Shown: one piece after another, positions 1 through 10,756 of the stretch
How positions within the stretch are numbered: the first letter of the stretch is position 1
Layout: each line of letters starts with the position of its first letter
From: Prochlorococcus sp. AG-355-P16
GTDB lineage: Bacteria; Cyanobacteriota; Cyanobacteriia; PCC-6307; Cyanobiaceae
DNA: 64,000 nt
Assembly (NCBI GenBank): GCA_003278525.1
Contig: QCEQ01000004.1
Coordinates: 32,981-96,980, forward strand
Direction of reading: 5' to 3'
Program-made: the position numbers and the translations under genes
The notes under the pieces: generated by a model
Databases searched by the model: none
What the model saw: only the letters and a program-made list of their open reading frames with translations
Told to the model about the DNA's origin: nothing

Positions 1-60
1 GTGATAACCCTCACCTTGTAATGAATGAAATTGTTCGACTAAGGGTAAAAAATTTGTCAT
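1..60 (-). CDS. queE: 7-carboxy-7-deazaguanine synthase, N-terminus only (partial)
   Basis: Reading leftward from the ATG at 58-60, the first 20 codons include FHSLQGEGYH, the conserved opening of the QueE/NrdG-like radical-SAM family (substrate pocket ahead of the CxxxCxxC cluster motif). The family makes 7-carboxy-7-deazaguanine for queuosine synthesis. The gene leaves the window, so the cluster motif cannot be checked. It starts 26 bases after the pyrG stop on the same strand, so it is probably the distal gene of the pyrG transcript. The family call rests on a short match. Confidence 0.7.
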   Translation of the reverse strand, partial: MTNFLPLVEQFHSLQGEGYH

Positions 61-86
61 GTTTTCATTCAAAAAAATAAAGAATA

Positions 87-1697
87 TTAATTTGATTGAG
101 TCAACTTTTCTTGAGAGGCTTTTATTAAACCTTGAAATAAAGGATGAGGTTTTCCAGGTCTTGATAAAAACTCAGGATGATATTGACATGCTAAGAAGAA
201 AGGATGATTTTCTAACTCAATTAACTCAACTAATCTTCCATCTGGCGATGTACCACTAATTTTGTATCCGGAATTTAAAAAACTTTGTTTGTAGTAATTA
301 TTAAATTCGTATCTATGGCGATGTCTCTCATAAATAACATCCTCATCATATAAGTTTTTCCCAGTTGTATCGTTTGTCAATCGACATGGATAAACTCCAA
401 GTCTCATTGTTCCACCCAAATCAACTACATCTTCCTGTTCTGGTAATAAATGTATCACTGGATTGGGAGTATCTGGGTCTAGTTCAGAACTAGATGCATC
501 TGGAAGATTAGCTACATTCCTAGCCCATTCTATAACTGCACATTGCATACCAAGGCACAGACCTAAAAATGGAATTTTCTTTTCTCTTGCGAATTTTATA
601 GCTGAAATTTTACCATTAACTCCTCTATTTCCAAACCCTCCAGGTACGACAATTGCATCAACTTCATTTAAGTAAGTTTCTGCTGAATCTTTTTCTATCA
701 TTTCAGCGCTTACCCAATGTAAATCTAATAAAGCCTTGTTCTCAATACATGCATGTCTTAGAGCTTCAACTACAGATAAATATGCATCTCCAAGTTCAAT
801 ATATTTGCCTACAAGAGCAACTTTTATTGGATCTCCAGGATTTCTTAGATTATGAATTAGTGCTTCCCAATTTTTCAAATCACATTCTTTGTCTTCTAGT
901 TGAAGATACTTCAGAGTTTCTTTGCATAAACCCTCTTTTTTCAAAGCAAGAGGCACAGAATAAATACTATCTGCGTCTAATGCTTCTATTACTGACTGAA
1001 TATTTACTCCACAAAATCCACTAAGTTTCTTCTTGAGACCCTCATTTATTGATTTATCACTTCGGCATACAAGTAAATCTGGCTGAATTCCAATTGACCG
1101 TAATTCTTTTACTGAATGTTGTGTTGGCTTAGTTTTTATTTCGCCAGAGGTTTTGATGTAGGGAAGTAATGTTACGTGTATGTATGCAACATCATTCCTG
1201 TTGACATCATTTCTGAATTCTCTTATTGCCTCTAAAAAAGGCAAAGATTCAATATCACCAACTGTTCCCCCAATTTCAGTAATAATAATATCTGCATTGC
1301 TGTTAGCGGCTACTCTGTGAATCCTTTCTCTAATTTCTCCAGTTATGTGAGGTATTACTTGCACAGTTCCACCGTTATAACTACCTCTTCTTTCTTTATT
1401 AATAACTGCTTGATAAATAGATCCCGTTGTTACACTATTCAACCTAGTCATTGCAGTATCAGTAAATCTTTCATAATGACCTAAATCTAGATCGGTTTCA
1501 GCCCCATCTTCAGTTACAAATACTTCTCCATGTTGAAAAGGGCTCATTGTGCCTGGATCAACATTTAGATATGGATCTAGTTTTAATATTGACACACTAT
1601 ATCCTCTAGACTTTAATAATCTTCCTAAGCTTGCAGCTACAATTCCTTTACCAATGCTAGAAACTACTCCTCCGGTGACAAATACAAATTTTGACAT
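87..1697 (-). CDS. pyrG: CTP synthase
   Basis: Makes CTP from UTP, glutamine and ATP in the cytoplasm, the last step of pyrimidine nucleotide synthesis. At 536 residues it has the usual family length. The N-terminal synthetase domain opens with [10 protein letters not shown] (residues 9-18, ATP loop). The C-terminal class I glutaminase domain has the nucleophile Cys381 in GLCLGMQ and the His507/Glu509 pair in YHPEF. It lies 75 bases downstream of aspS on the same strand with no terminator-like hairpin between them, and is followed closely by queE, so co-transcription is likely. The ATG start places the P-loop at the normal distance from the N-terminus. Nothing unusual is seen. Confidence 0.97.
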   Translation of the reverse strand: MSKFVFVTGGVVSSIGKGIVAASLGRLLKSRGYSVSILKLDPYLNVDPGTMSPFQHGEVFVTEDGAETDLDLGHYERFTDTAMTRLNSVTTGSIYQAVINKERRGSYNGGTVQVIPHITGEIRERIHRVAANSNADIIITEIGGTVGDIESLPFLEAIREFRNDVNRNDVAYIHVTLLPYIKTSGEIKTKPTQHSVKELRSIGIQPDLLVCRSDKSINEGLKKKLSGFCGVNIQSVIEALDADSIYSVPLALKKEGLCKETLKYLQLEDKECDLKNWEALIHNLRNPGDPIKVALVGKYIELGDAYLSVVEALRHACIENKALLDLHWVSAEMIEKDSAETYLNEVDAIVVPGGFGNRGVNGKISAIKFAREKKIPFLGLCLGMQCAVIEWARNVANLPDASSSELDPDTPNPVIHLLPEQEDVVDLGGTMRLGVYPCRLTNDTTGKNLYDEDVIYERHRHRYEFNNYYKQSFLNSGYKISGTSPDGRLVELIELENHPFFLACQYHPEFLSRPGKPHPLFQGLIKASQEKLTQSN

Positions 1698-1772
1698 TAA
1701 ATATTTTTAATTAAGCACTGCCTCCTTATATTTTATTTAAACAAAAAACTTTTAGAACATCCATATATATTC

Positions 1773-3569
1773 TTATTCATCAATTGTTATTTCAATATCT
1801 AATTCTTTTAATTGTGATTTGGAGACATTTGAAGGTGCATTCGTGAGAAGACATTTTGCTTGTTGATTTTTTGGAAAAGCAATGGTTTCTCTTATTGAAT
1901 CAGCACCAATGATAAGCATAGTAATACGATCCAATCCAAAAGCTATTCCACCATGAGGAGGAGCACCCATTTCTAAAGCTTCTATTAAAAATCCAAATTT
2001 TTCATCAATCTCTTTATCAGTAAGTCCTACCGTTTTTAGAACCTCTCTTTGTAAATTCGCTTCATGAATACGTAAAGAGCCACCTCCTAATTCCAATCCA
2101 TTGAGAACTAAGTCATAAGCATTTGCTGTAGAGCTCTCAATTTCTTTTTTCAAATTTTCAGAATCTTGACTTTGTATATTTTTTGGAGAACAAAAAGGAT
2201 GATGTAAAGCTTCATATCTATTTTCATCTTCATTTCTCTCAAACATTGGGAAGTCAGTTACCCATAAAAAATTCCATTTACTTTTATCTATAAGATTTAA
2301 GTCTTTTGCGATATATTGTCTAACCCTATCTAATGACTGATTGACAATTTGTTTATCTCCAGCTCCTAAGAGGATTAAGTCTCCATCTTTTGCTTCTGTT
2401 ATTTTCAAAATATCAGCTATATGCTCTTCACTTAAATTATTTTTAATTGCTCCAATAGTCTCAAGCTCATCTCCTTTGACTCTTATAAAGGCCAAACCAC
2501 CAGCTCCTGCATCTTGAGCTACTTTGAAGATGTCACCTCCTGGTTTAATTCTTACGTTGCTAATACTTGAATTACCTCCTTTGACTGTTATGGATTTTAT
2601 ATAACCTCCAGACTTAATTGCCTTAGTGAAAATATTAAATCCAATATCACCCAATACTCCTCCTAAATCTTTTAATAACATTTGATATCTAGTATCTGGT
2701 CTATCAGTGCCGTAATTATCCATTGCTGCCTGCCATGACATTCTTGGAAAAGCATTTTTGAAATTAATATTTAACACTTCTTTCCATATTTTTTTTATAA
2801 GACTTTCATTAAAAGAAATTATTTCTTCTTCACTAATAAAGCTAATCTCAATATCTAATTGAGTAAACTCTGGCTGTCTATCTGCCCTTAAGTCTTCATC
2901 ACGGAAACATTTTGCGATTTGATAATACTTATCTAAGCCCCCTACCATTAAAAGTTGTTTAAATAGTTGTGGAGATTGAGGTAAAGCAAAAAATTCTCCA
3001 TTTGAAAGACGTGCAGGAACAAGAAAATCACGAGCGCCTTCAGGAGTTGACTTTGTAAGTAATGGGGTCTCTACTTCTGTAAATCCAAAATTATCAAGAA
3101 ATTCTCTAGCAACTTTAATTATCTTATGTCTTGTTTTTAAATTTTCTAGTAATTTTCCCCTTCTTAAATCAAGGTATCTATATTTTAATCTGAGTTCCTC
3201 TCTTGTACTTTCATAATCATGTATAGAAACTGGAAAAGGTAAGTTGTTTTTAATTTGGTTGAGAATTTGCAAATCTTTAGCCTTAAGTTCTAACTCTCCA
3301 GTACTTAAATTTGTATTTATGGAATCTTTGGGCCTTTCATTAATAATTCCGCTAACCATTATTACTGTTTCATTTCTTAGAGTTTCTGCCTGTTTAAATA
3401 GATCTGCACCATCATCAGGGTTAATTGTTATTTGTAGGAATCCACTATGGTCTCTTAAATCAATAAAAATCACACCACCATGATCTCTTCTTCTATCTAC
3501 CCATCCGCATAAATTCACTAATTTACCAATATCTGTATTATTGAGTTCTTTGCAAATTTTGTTTCTCAT
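1773..3569 (-). CDS. aspS: Aspartyl-tRNA synthetase
   Basis: Charges tRNA-Asp with aspartate. The 598 residues fit the bacterial type: an N-terminal OB-fold anticodon-binding domain ([12 protein letters not shown] near residue 21), then the class II catalytic core. Motif 2 is in [14 protein letters not shown] near residue 225, and motif 3 is in GLDRITMLI near the C-terminus. The GAD insertion domain that marks bacterial AspRS lies between them. Whether it also charges tRNA-Asn cannot be told from sequence alone; that depends on the presence of gatCAB and asnS elsewhere. It sits between gcvT and pyrG on the same strand with short gaps, consistent with one long leftward transcription unit. Confidence 0.96.
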   Translation of the reverse strand: MRNKICKELNNTDIGKLVNLCGWVDRRRDHGGVIFIDLRDHSGFLQITINPDDGADLFKQAETLRNETVIMVSGIINERPKDSINTNLSTGELELKAKDLQILNQIKNNLPFPVSIHDYESTREELRLKYRYLDLRRGKLLENLKTRHKIIKVAREFLDNFGFTEVETPLLTKSTPEGARDFLVPARLSNGEFFALPQSPQLFKQLLMVGGLDKYYQIAKCFRDEDLRADRQPEFTQLDIEISFISEEEIISFNESLIKKIWKEVLNINFKNAFPRMSWQAAMDNYGTDRPDTRYQMLLKDLGGVLGDIGFNIFTKAIKSGGYIKSITVKGGNSSISNVRIKPGGDIFKVAQDAGAGGLAFIRVKGDELETIGAIKNNLSEEHIADILKITEAKDGDLILLGAGDKQIVNQSLDRVRQYIAKDLNLIDKSKWNFLWVTDFPMFERNEDENRYEALHHPFCSPKNIQSQDSENLKKEIESSTANAYDLVLNGLELGGGSLRIHEANLQREVLKTVGLTDKEIDEKFGFLIEALEMGAPPHGGIAFGLDRITMLIIGADSIRETIAFPKNQQAKCLLTNAPSNVSKSQLKELDIEITIDE

Positions 3570-3624
3570 CTAAGTATGATTTATTTATCAATAACTTATA
3601 ATAATTCTTTAAGGGTAAATTTAG

Positions 3625-4737
3625 TTAATAATTATTTTTATAAAATGCTCTTTTTGTGATTACCCCTTTGAATTTTTTGCCTCTTATTAATATTTGAACT
3701 TCATTATTTATTAAGGCATGCGAAGTATTGATGTATGCAAAAGCTATAGCTTGTTGTTTAGTTGGAGACCAACTGCCGCTTGTGATAGTCCCAATATTTT
3801 CTTCACCCTTAAGAACTGCGCAACCTTTTCTTCCTATTGCTTTACCTTCTATATAGAGACCAACTAACTTTTTTTGAATACCTAATCTTAATTGCTCTTC
3901 AAGAAATCTTCTTCCAAAGAATTGGTGATTATTTTCTAGATGTACTAGCCAGCCTAACCCTGCTTCATATGGAGAAGTTTCTTCATTTATATCTTGACCA
4001 TAAAGATGCATGCCTGCTTCAAGTCTAAGAGTATCTCTAGCTCCTAAACCACAAGGTGCAACATTTTTGGAAATTGAGAAATCCCATAAATTAATTGCTT
4101 CTTTTTTAGATAAAAGTATTTCCAGACCATTTTCCCCCGTATAGCCTGTCTTTGAAAAGAAAATTTTTTCTTTAGGCGAAATATGTTCAAAAATTTTATA
4201 TTCGCATCCAAAGTTAGGGATATGTGAGATCGAAGATTCAATCCATTCTTCAAATAAATCGAATGAGTTTTTTCCCTGTAGTGCTAAAAGTACTTTGTCT
4301 TTTTTAAAGTTTGTTATAGAAATTTCAAAAATATTTAAATTATTTTTTATCCACTGAAAATCTTTTTCATATCTACTTGCATTAACTATTAACAATAATT
4401 CTGACATGTCATTTTCTTGTGTACCAAGGTCATAAATTATTAAGTCATCTATTATTCCCCCTTTATCATTGAGCATTACTGTATAAAGCCCTTGACCTTC
4501 AGAAAAGGAGTATAAATTAGTAGGAAAAAGTTTTTGAATATAATCTTTTGGATTGATTCCCTTGATAGAAATCACACCCATGTGAGAAATATCAAATAAT
4601 CCTGCTGATGATCTAACTGATTCATGTTCTTTAATTAATCCTGAAAATGATATGGGCATTTCCCAACCTGCAAAATCCACTAATTTTGCATTGGATTCAA
4701 CATATTTTGAATAAAGAGGACTTTTTAGCAAATCCAT
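3625..4737 (-). CDS. gcvT: Glycine cleavage system T protein (aminomethyltransferase)
   Basis: Transfers the methylene group from the aminomethyl-lipoyl arm of GcvH to tetrahydrofolate, releasing ammonia. At 370 residues it is the normal GcvT length. It opens with [23 protein letters not shown], has [11 protein letters not shown] near residue 45 (folate-binding fold), and [18 protein letters not shown] near residue 230. The C-terminal barrel includes RKGCAVL and [10 protein letters not shown]. Its partners gcvH and gcvP are about 18 kb away in this window on the opposite strand, so the system is split over two loci. It follows speB with a 50-base gap that is too short for a glycine riboswitch. 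In picocyanobacteria the pathway handles photorespiratory glycine and one-carbon supply. Confidence 0.94.
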   Translation of the reverse strand: MDLLKSPLYSKYVESNAKLVDFAGWEMPISFSGLIKEHESVRSSAGLFDISHMGVISIKGINPKDYIQKLFPTNLYSFSEGQGLYTVMLNDKGGIIDDLIIYDLGTQENDMSELLLIVNASRYEKDFQWIKNNLNIFEISITNFKKDKVLLALQGKNSFDLFEEWIESSISHIPNFGCEYKIFEHISPKEKIFFSKTGYTGENGLEILLSKKEAINLWDFSISKNVAPCGLGARDTLRLEAGMHLYGQDINEETSPYEAGLGWLVHLENNHQFFGRRFLEEQLRLGIQKKLVGLYIEGKAIGRKGCAVLKGEENIGTITSGSWSPTKQQAIAFAYINTSHALINNEVQILIRGKKFKGVITKRAFYKNNY

Positions 4738-4787
4738 GAATTATTTAGTTTGTATTTAGTATTTTTACACTGTAGTTTAGAAATTTT

Positions 4788-5669
4788 TTATTGCATATTT
4801 TCTAATGACAAAATTAAGCTTCTAAGTACTTTGGCTGCAACTATGCTACTTACTCCGCTTTTATCAATTTCTGGAGATAATTCCACAATATCTGAAGCTA
4901 CAATTCTAAGGTCTTTTAAAGTTTTCAGTATTTTTTCAAAATCATTCCAAAAAAATCCTCCTGGTTCTGGAGTGCCCGTCCCTGCTAATAAACTGGGATC
5001 AAACCAATCTAAATCTATTGTTAAATAGATCGGAGACTTAGAGTAGGGTAGAAGAGCTTGTTCTAACTCATGTGCATTTCCGCCTGGACAAAAGTTTACT
5101 AATTGGTTGTTGTTATGCATAATTTCAAATTCTTCCTTAGTCCCACTTCTAACTCCTACTTGCAAAATTTTCTTCTCAGGTAGCACTTCTAAGCATCTTT
5201 TCATAGTACAAGCATGACTATGTTCATTTCCTATATATGATTCTCTTAAATCTGCATGAGCATCAAGTTGAACCAATATCAAATCCGGATATTTTTTTAC
5301 TAATGCTTCAATAGCACCCCTTGTAATCGAGTGTTCGCCTCCAAGCATAATGGGACTAAGGCGTTTACTTATTAAATAATTAGTTGCTGATTTAACCGAT
5401 TCAATAACTGACTTTGAGTCATTTTTATCAATTAGAATTGATCCAAAATCAACATACATAATATCCTCTAAGTCTTTTTTTATTTTTGGACAATATGTTT
5501 CTAAACAAGCACTGACTTGTCTTATTGCTTCTGGACCGAATCTTGCTCCTGGTTTAAACGAACATGTCCCGTCATAATTAACTCCAAATATACCAATTGA
5601 GCAATTGGCAGGACTTCTTTTTGCTCCCATGTAAATTGCATTTTCGTTATCAAATAAATTTTTCGTCAT
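4788..5669 (-). CDS. speB: Agmatinase-type ureohydrolase (arginase family)
   Basis: A manganese ureohydrolase of 293 residues. Metal ligands are visible: His113 in GGEHS, Asp136-Ala-His138-Ala-Asp140, and Asp219/Asp221 in TIDLDWFDPS. Agmatinase converts agmatine to putrescine and urea; arginase and guanidinobutyrase share the fold. Agmatinase is inferred because the gene starts one base after the stop of the spermidine synthase gene speE, which uses putrescine. The second metal motif reads LDWFDP rather than the more usual IDxLDP, so substrate assignment by family resemblance alone is not absolute. No arginine decarboxylase is present in the window. Confidence 0.85.
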   Translation of the reverse strand: MTKNLFDNENAIYMGAKRSPANCSIGIFGVNYDGTCSFKPGARFGPEAIRQVSACLETYCPKIKKDLEDIMYVDFGSILIDKNDSKSVIESVKSATNYLISKRLSPIMLGGEHSITRGAIEALVKKYPDLILVQLDAHADLRESYIGNEHSHACTMKRCLEVLPEKKILQVGVRSGTKEEFEIMHNNNQLVNFCPGGNAHELEQALLPYSKSPIYLTIDLDWFDPSLLAGTGTPEPGGFFWNDFEKILKTLKDLRIVASDIVELSPEIDKSGVSSIVAAKVLRSLILSLENMQ

Positions 5670-5670
5670 C

Positions 5671-6522
5671 TTATGAATCTAGTTCTTTTACAATTTTATT
5701 TGGCATCATTTTAAATGCTGCATTTTGAAAATTTAAATTCCAAATTTCACATCCTTTCTCTATTTTTAGGACTTCATCATAATTTTTCTTTGATAAATTT
5801 AGATCTTCTGAAGAAGCGAATGTCCAACTCCAAATCCCGCTTGGATATATAGGCACAAAGGAATACATGGTTTCAGAAACTTTAAATATATTTTTTAGGG
5901 TTTTCAGAATATTTATATGAATATTTTTGAAGGATTCAGGAGATTCGCTTTGCGTTGCTAATATCCCCTTTGGTGTAAGTATTCTTTTACATTCTTTATA
6001 AAAAGAATTTGAAAATAATAAATTTGAAAATTCTGAGGGATCTGAACAATCTATAAATATAACATCGTAAAAATTATCTCTTGTTTTTTTTACCCATTTA
6101 ACACCATCATCAACATGTATTTCTAATCTTTTGTCATTCCATGCTTCGCCTCCAATTTCTTTTAAGTATTTTTTAGATATTTTGATAACCTCCTCATCAA
6201 TTTCTACTAGATCAATTTTTGATATCAGAGAATATTTAACGCATTCCCTGACAGTACCACCGTCACCACCGCCAATAATTAGTACATTAGATTTTTCGTC
6301 AATGCTGCTTAATGCAGGATGTACAAGACACTCATGATAATATTTCTCGTCTTTTAATGATGTCATCCAGCAATCATCTAACATTAAAGCTTTACCATAA
6401 TATTCATTTTCAATAACAATAATTTCTTGATATTTTGAGGATTTTTTAATTAGAATTTCCCCATTTAGCCCGAATCTTGAGCCTTTATGATGTTCATCTA
6501 TCCATGTTGTTATATTTGTCAT
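5671..6522 (-). CDS. speE: Spermidine synthase (polyamine aminopropyltransferase)
   Basis: Transfers an aminopropyl group from decarboxylated S-adenosylmethionine to putrescine. From the ATG at 6520-6522 the protein has 283 residues. I chose this start because it overlaps the mazG stop in an ATGA junction (translational coupling) and gives the family opening TTWIDEHHKGSRFGL. A longer frame to 6570 would add 16 residues inside mazG. The nucleotide-binding motif GGGDGGTVRE and the DVIFIDCSDP segment are clear. It lies between mazG and speB, forming a polyamine pair with the latter. The C-terminal half is shorter on conserved motifs but colinear with the family. Confidence 0.93.
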   Translation of the reverse strand: MTNITTWIDEHHKGSRFGLNGEILIKKSSKYQEIIVIENEYYGKALMLDDCWMTSLKDEKYYHECLVHPALSSIDEKSNVLIIGGGDGGTVRECVKYSLISKIDLVEIDEEVIKISKKYLKEIGGEAWNDKRLEIHVDDGVKWVKKTRDNFYDVIFIDCSDPSEFSNLLFSNSFYKECKRILTPKGILATQSESPESFKNIHINILKTLKNIFKVSETMYSFVPIYPSGIWSWTFASSEDLNLSKKNYDEVLKIEKGCEIWNLNFQNAAFKMMPNKIVKELDS

Positions 6523-7373
6523 TTGCTTTTTTGAATTTTTCCCGCCAGTTTTTGCTTGGCTATTTGCCAAAGCCGTTGAAATTCTTTGGGAGTTTGTTTT
6601 TTAATATTATCTCCTGCATGCTCTTCGACGATTAAAAATCTGTCTAAAAATTTTATATTAGTTTTTTGAAGAGCTGATTCAGGATTGATCTTTAAAAAGT
6701 TTGAGAGATTAAGAAGGGTAAAGTAAATATCTCCAAATTCATTTTTTATCTCTGAATCATTTTTACTTTTAATTGCTTCCTTTAATTCATTAATCTCTTC
6801 TTCTAACTTTTTAAAAATCTCATCGGTATTTTCCCACTTGAAACCATGTTCTTTAATAACATTTGTAATTTTTTCTGTTCCAACCGTTGGCGGTAAATTT
6901 TTAATTTTCAAATTTAAATTTCTACTAATTGAAGATTTCATATGAGGTGCTTCTTTTTCTAAATTTTTTATATTCTCCCAAATCTGTTGTGATTTTTTTA
7001 ATGATACTTTTTCTTTTTTGTTAAAAATATATGGATGTCTATTAATAATTTTCTTGTTTAGATTTTTTATAACATCAATTAGTGCAAATTCTTTTTCTTC
7101 ATAACCGATTTCAGCATGAAGCATTATTTGTAATAAAAGGTCTCCTAACTCCTCACATATGTTATCTGCATTTTTTTCATATATTGCATCTATAAATTCA
7201 TTACTTTCTTCATACAAAAATGGGATCAACGATACGTGAGACTGTATTTTTTGCCATGGGCAGCCCCATGTCTGATCTTTTAATGCTTTGATATTAGATA
7301 TTAAGATTTTAAAACTATTAATAGTCTCCAAATCGGCATTGTTTTCCAATTTATATCTATTGTTTGAGGACAT
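6519..7373 (-). CDS. mazG: Nucleoside triphosphate pyrophosphohydrolase MazG
   Basis: All-alpha NTP pyrophosphatase that hydrolyses (d)NTPs, and in some bacteria (p)ppGpp, to monophosphates. The 284 residues contain the full two-domain architecture. The first domain has WGCPWQKIQSHVSL, Glu55-Glu56-x2-Glu59 and EELGD (Glu75, Asp78), the metal-binding ExxE-ExxD set. The second domain has EEEINELKEAI and EFGDIYFTLLNL. The first motif reads CPWQKIQSH rather than the common CPWDKEQTH. Marine cyanophages carry a separate short MazG; this two-domain form is the cellular type. It heads the leftward speE-speB run and overlaps speE by four bases. Confidence 0.93.
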   Translation of the reverse strand: MSSNNRYKLENNADLETINSFKILISNIKALKDQTWGCPWQKIQSHVSLIPFLYEESNEFIDAIYEKNADNICEELGDLLLQIMLHAEIGYEEKEFALIDVIKNLNKKIINRHPYIFNKKEKVSLKKSQQIWENIKNLEKEAPHMKSSISRNLNLKIKNLPPTVGTEKITNVIKEHGFKWENTDEIFKKLEEEINELKEAIKSKNDSEIKNEFGDIYFTLLNLSNFLKINPESALQKTNIKFLDRFLIVEEHAGDNIKKQTPKEFQRLWQIAKQKLAGKIQKSK

Positions 7374-7471
7374 AGGATATATTTTATTAATTTAATTTTG
7401 CCTCAATCATGAAATATTTAAATACTTAGTATAAATTTTTCAACTTCATCTATTAGAATGGTCTATTATAA

Positions 7472-7543
<72 letters not shown>

Positions 7544-7558
7544 TTTATTATTTTTCTA

Positions 7559-7900
7559 ATGACTGAGATCGTCAATCTTTCAATCAGTCAAAACGCTGCT
7601 TCAGAACTATCTAGGCAAGCTTCTTTTGGAGGTTATCCAGGAGAAATGTCGATTGATTTGGTAGAGGATAAAAATTGTTCCGAAGGATGGATGCATATTA
7701 AATTAAGCCCAGGTACATGTAATGGATCCCCTATTTCAAGAACTGAAGGAGTAACTTTATACGCAGATGTAAAAAAGTTTAATTTACTGAAAGATTTAAA
7801 ATTAGATTATTATGGTGATTTGAGTGGTGGTGGATTTCTTATTTCAACACCAAAAAATGCAAAACGTTGTTCCTGTGGTTCTGGATTCAAACTTTTGTAG
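7559..7900 (+). CDS. A-type iron-sulfur carrier family protein (IscA/HesB-like)
   Basis: From the ATG at 7559 the product is 113 residues, close to the usual length for A-type carriers. An upstream in-frame start at 7514 would lie inside tRNA-Val and is rejected. The C-terminal pair of cysteines in RCSCGSGF matches the CxCGxSF signature used to hold or pass on Fe-S clusters. A further Cys occurs in SPGTCNGS, but its spacing differs from canonical IscA, so whether all three ligands are present is uncertain. The family transfers clusters to apoproteins in the cytoplasm. It lies between tRNA-Val and valS; no suf gene is adjacent. Confidence 0.8.
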   Translation: MTEIVNLSISQNAASELSRQASFGGYPGEMSIDLVEDKNCSEGWMHIKLSPGTCNGSPISRTEGVTLYADVKKFNLLKDLKLDYYGDLSGGGFLISTPKNAKRCSCGSGFKLL

Positions 7901-7997
7901 AATGGATTTGTCTTTTTTGCAAACTAATATTATTTTCATTAATTGGCTGCTCTCAAGATAAAATATATAAAAAAGTTTATTGAAATAAAATTTGCAT

Positions 7998-10754
7998 ATG
8001 ACAAAGATGAATGATCAATTATCTTTAGAAAATTATTCACCTTTTGAAGTAGAGAAAAAGTGGCAAGAAAAATGGGAAAGTCTAAAGGCTTTTAGTCCTA
8101 ACCCTCATGATGATGGGGAGCCTTTTTGTGTTGTTATTCCGCCACCAAATGTAACTGGATCTTTGCATATGGGGCATGCATTTAATACGGCTTTAATAGA
8201 TGTTGTAGTACGTTTTCAAAGACTTTTAGGTAAGAATGTTTTGTGTTTACCGGGAACTGATCATGCTTCAATAGCTGTTCAAACTATTCTCGAAAAACAA
8301 TTAAAAAGTGAAGGCAAAACAAGCGAGGATATAGGAAGAGATGAATTTCTTAAAAGAGCATGGAAATGGAAAGAACAAAGTGGTGGAAGAATAGTTTCTC
8401 AATTAAAAAGGATAGGATATTCAGTTGACTGGACTAGAGAAAGATTTACTCTTGATCAAAAATTAAATGAGGCAGTTATTGAGGCTTTTAATATTCTCTA
8501 TAAAAAGAATTTAATTTATAGAGGCGAATATTTGGTTAATTGGTGCCCTGAATCTCAATCTGCCGTAAGTGATCTTGAAGTTGAAATGCAAGAAGTAAAT
8601 GGTCATTTATGGCATTTTAAATACCCTTTAATTTCTGGAAGTGGTGAACAGTTAGATAAGTACTTAGAAGTTGCAACAACAAGACCAGAAACTCTTTTGG
8701 GTGATACTGCTTTGGCAGTTAATCCTGATGATGATAGATATAAAGAATTTATTGGTGCCAAAGTAAAAGTCCCTTTCGTTGATAGAGAAATATCTATTAT
8801 CGCTGATTCACATGTTGATAAAGATTTTGGTACGGGTTGTGTGAAGGTTACTCCAGCCCATGATCCAAATGATTTTGCAATGGGAAAAAGGCATAATTTA
8901 AAACAGATTAATGTAATGAACAAAGATGGAACTTTAAATATTAATGCAGGTATTTTTCAAAATTTAGATAGATATGAGGCTAGAAAGAAAATTATCAAAG
9001 AATTGTATAACTTAGGCCTTTTGACAAAGATAGAGGATTATAAACATACTGTTCCTTTTTCTGATAGAGGTAAGGTGCCAATTGAACCTTTATTGTCAAC
9101 ACAATGGTTTTTGAAAATGGATGAAATAGCACAAGGATGTCTTAATGAAATTGATTCTAAAAAACCTTCGTTTATTCCTCCACGCTGGGAGAAAGTTTAT
9201 AAGGATTGGTTAGAGAATATTAATGATTGGTGTATTAGTCGGCAATTGTGGTGGGGGCATCAAATACCAGCCTGGTATGTTTTAGATGAATTTCAAGACT
9301 CAATAGAACAAAATACTCCATATATCGTTGCAAGAAATGAAAAGGATGCCTTAATCGAAGCTAATAAAAAATTTGGATTAAATATTAAATTGGTTCGTGA
9401 TAAAGATGTTTTGGATACATGGTTTTCAAGTGGTTTATGGCCTTTCTCAACCCTTGGATGGCCAAATACAAATGATCCGGATTTTAAAAAATGGTATCCA
9501 AATAGTGTTCTTGTTACTGGTTTTGATATTATTTTCTTCTGGGTGGCAAGAATGACAATGATGGGGAATACTTTTACAAATAATATTCCTTTTAAGGATG
9601 TTTATATTCATGGTCTAGTTCGAGATGAAAACAATAAAAAAATGAGTAAAAGTTCAGGTAACGGAATTGATCCAATACTATTAATTGATAAATATGGTTC
9701 TGATGCCCTACGATTTGCTTTAATTCGAGAAGTTGCAGGCGCTGGACAAGATATCCGGCTTGATTTTGATAGGAAAAAAGATACGTCTTCAACAGTTGAA
9801 GCTTCAAGAAATTTTGCGAATAAATTATGGAATGCAACTAAATTTGTGTTAATTCATAAAACTTCTAATAATAATTATTCGCTTAATGAGAGCGATGAAA
9901 CTTCTTTAGAGTTATGTGATAAGTGGATTTTATCGAAATTGAATCAGGTAAATATAAAAGTCTCTTCTTTGTTGAAAGAATATAAACTAGGAGAATCTGC
10001 GAAACTTCTATATGAATTTACTTGGAATGATTTTTGTGACTGGTATGTAGAATTTGCTAAACAAAGGTTTAATAATAAAAAGACTAAAAATAGAAAAATA
10101 TCTGAAATAGTTTTAATAAAAGTGCTCAATGATATTTTGGTAATGATTCACCCCTTTATGCCGCACATTACTGAGGAACTTTGGCATGTGCTGCAACTAA
10201 AACCAGATAATGCATTTTTATCTCTTCAAAAATGGCCAATTCACGAAAATAAATTTGTTGATAATAAGCTTGATAATTCCTTTCAGCAACTCTTTGAAAT
10301 TATTAGGTTGATTAGAAATTTGAGAGCTGAATTAGGTCTTAAGCCATCAGAAAAAGGTCCTGTATATTTAATTTCAGACAATGATGAATTGATTGATTTT
10401 TTAAAAACTTTAGTTAATGATATTCAAACCTTAACTAAATCTTCTGAAGTATTTATTTTTAAAACTAATGCTGTTGATAAAAAAGAGTTTGCTAAATCTT
10501 TTTCCGGGATAATTAGTGATTTAGAGGTTTACTTACCTTTTCAGGATTTTGTAAATATAGATGCATTAAGGGAAAGGTTAACCAAGGATTTAAAAAAGGT
10601 AACTATTGAATTAGAAAATTTAAATAAGAGATTATCTAATAAAAATTTCGTTGATAAGGCACCAAAAGATATTGTTGACGAATGCAGATTTAAATTCAGT
10701 GAGGGTTCTTTACAAAAGGAAAGAATTACTAAAAAACTCGAACTTTTGAATTGA
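7998..10754 (+). CDS. valS: Valyl-tRNA synthetase
   Basis: Class I synthetase charging tRNA-Val, 918 residues from the ATG at 7998. A TTG two codons earlier opens the frame but adds nothing conserved. The HIGH signature is His57-Met-Gly-His60 in PPNVTGSLHMGHAF. The KMSKS loop is residues 548-552. The editing (CP1) domain carries ATTRPETLLGDTA. The C-terminal arm is a predicted coiled coil (RERLTKDLKKVTIELENLNKRL), as expected for ValRS. A 97-base gap separates it from the A-type carrier gene. Its stop lies two bases before the ATG of the downstream TVP38 gene, suggesting coupling. Confidence 0.97.
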   Translation: MTKMNDQLSLENYSPFEVEKKWQEKWESLKAFSPNPHDDGEPFCVVIPPPNVTGSLHMGHAFNTALIDVVVRFQRLLGKNVLCLPGTDHASIAVQTILEKQLKSEGKTSEDIGRDEFLKRAWKWKEQSGGRIVSQLKRIGYSVDWTRERFTLDQKLNEAVIEAFNILYKKNLIYRGEYLVNWCPESQSAVSDLEVEMQEVNGHLWHFKYPLISGSGEQLDKYLEVATTRPETLLGDTALAVNPDDDRYKEFIGAKVKVPFVDREISIIADSHVDKDFGTGCVKVTPAHDPNDFAMGKRHNLKQINVMNKDGTLNINAGIFQNLDRYEARKKIIKELYNLGLLTKIEDYKHTVPFSDRGKVPIEPLLSTQWFLKMDEIAQGCLNEIDSKKPSFIPPRWEKVYKDWLENINDWCISRQLWWGHQIPAWYVLDEFQDSIEQNTPYIVARNEKDALIEANKKFGLNIKLVRDKDVLDTWFSSGLWPFSTLGWPNTNDPDFKKWYPNSVLVTGFDIIFFWVARMTMMGNTFTNNIPFKDVYIHGLVRDENNKKMSKSSGNGIDPILLIDKYGSDALRFALIREVAGAGQDIRLDFDRKKDTSSTVEASRNFANKLWNATKFVLIHKTSNNNYSLNESDETSLELCDKWILSKLNQVNIKVSSLLKEYKLGESAKLLYEFTWNDFCDWYVEFAKQRFNNKKTKNRKISEIVLIKVLNDILVMIHPFMPHITEELWHVLQLKPDNAFLSLQKWPIHENKFVDNKLDNSFQQLFEIIRLIRNLRAELGLKPSEKGPVYLISDNDELIDFLKTLVNDIQTLTKSSEVFIFKTNAVDKKEFAKSFSGIISDLEVYLPFQDFVNIDALRERLTKDLKKVTIELENLNKRLSNKNFVDKAPKDIVDECRFKFSEGSLQKERITKKLELLN

Positions 10755-10756
10755 GA

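Noticed and set aside
463..675. Open frames opposite pyrG and similar frames opposite other genes
   Set aside because: They lie wholly inside strongly supported genes and have no family features.
4738..4787. Glycine riboswitch upstream of gcvT
   Set aside because: The gap is only 50 bases, too short for the aptamer, and no matching fold is visible.
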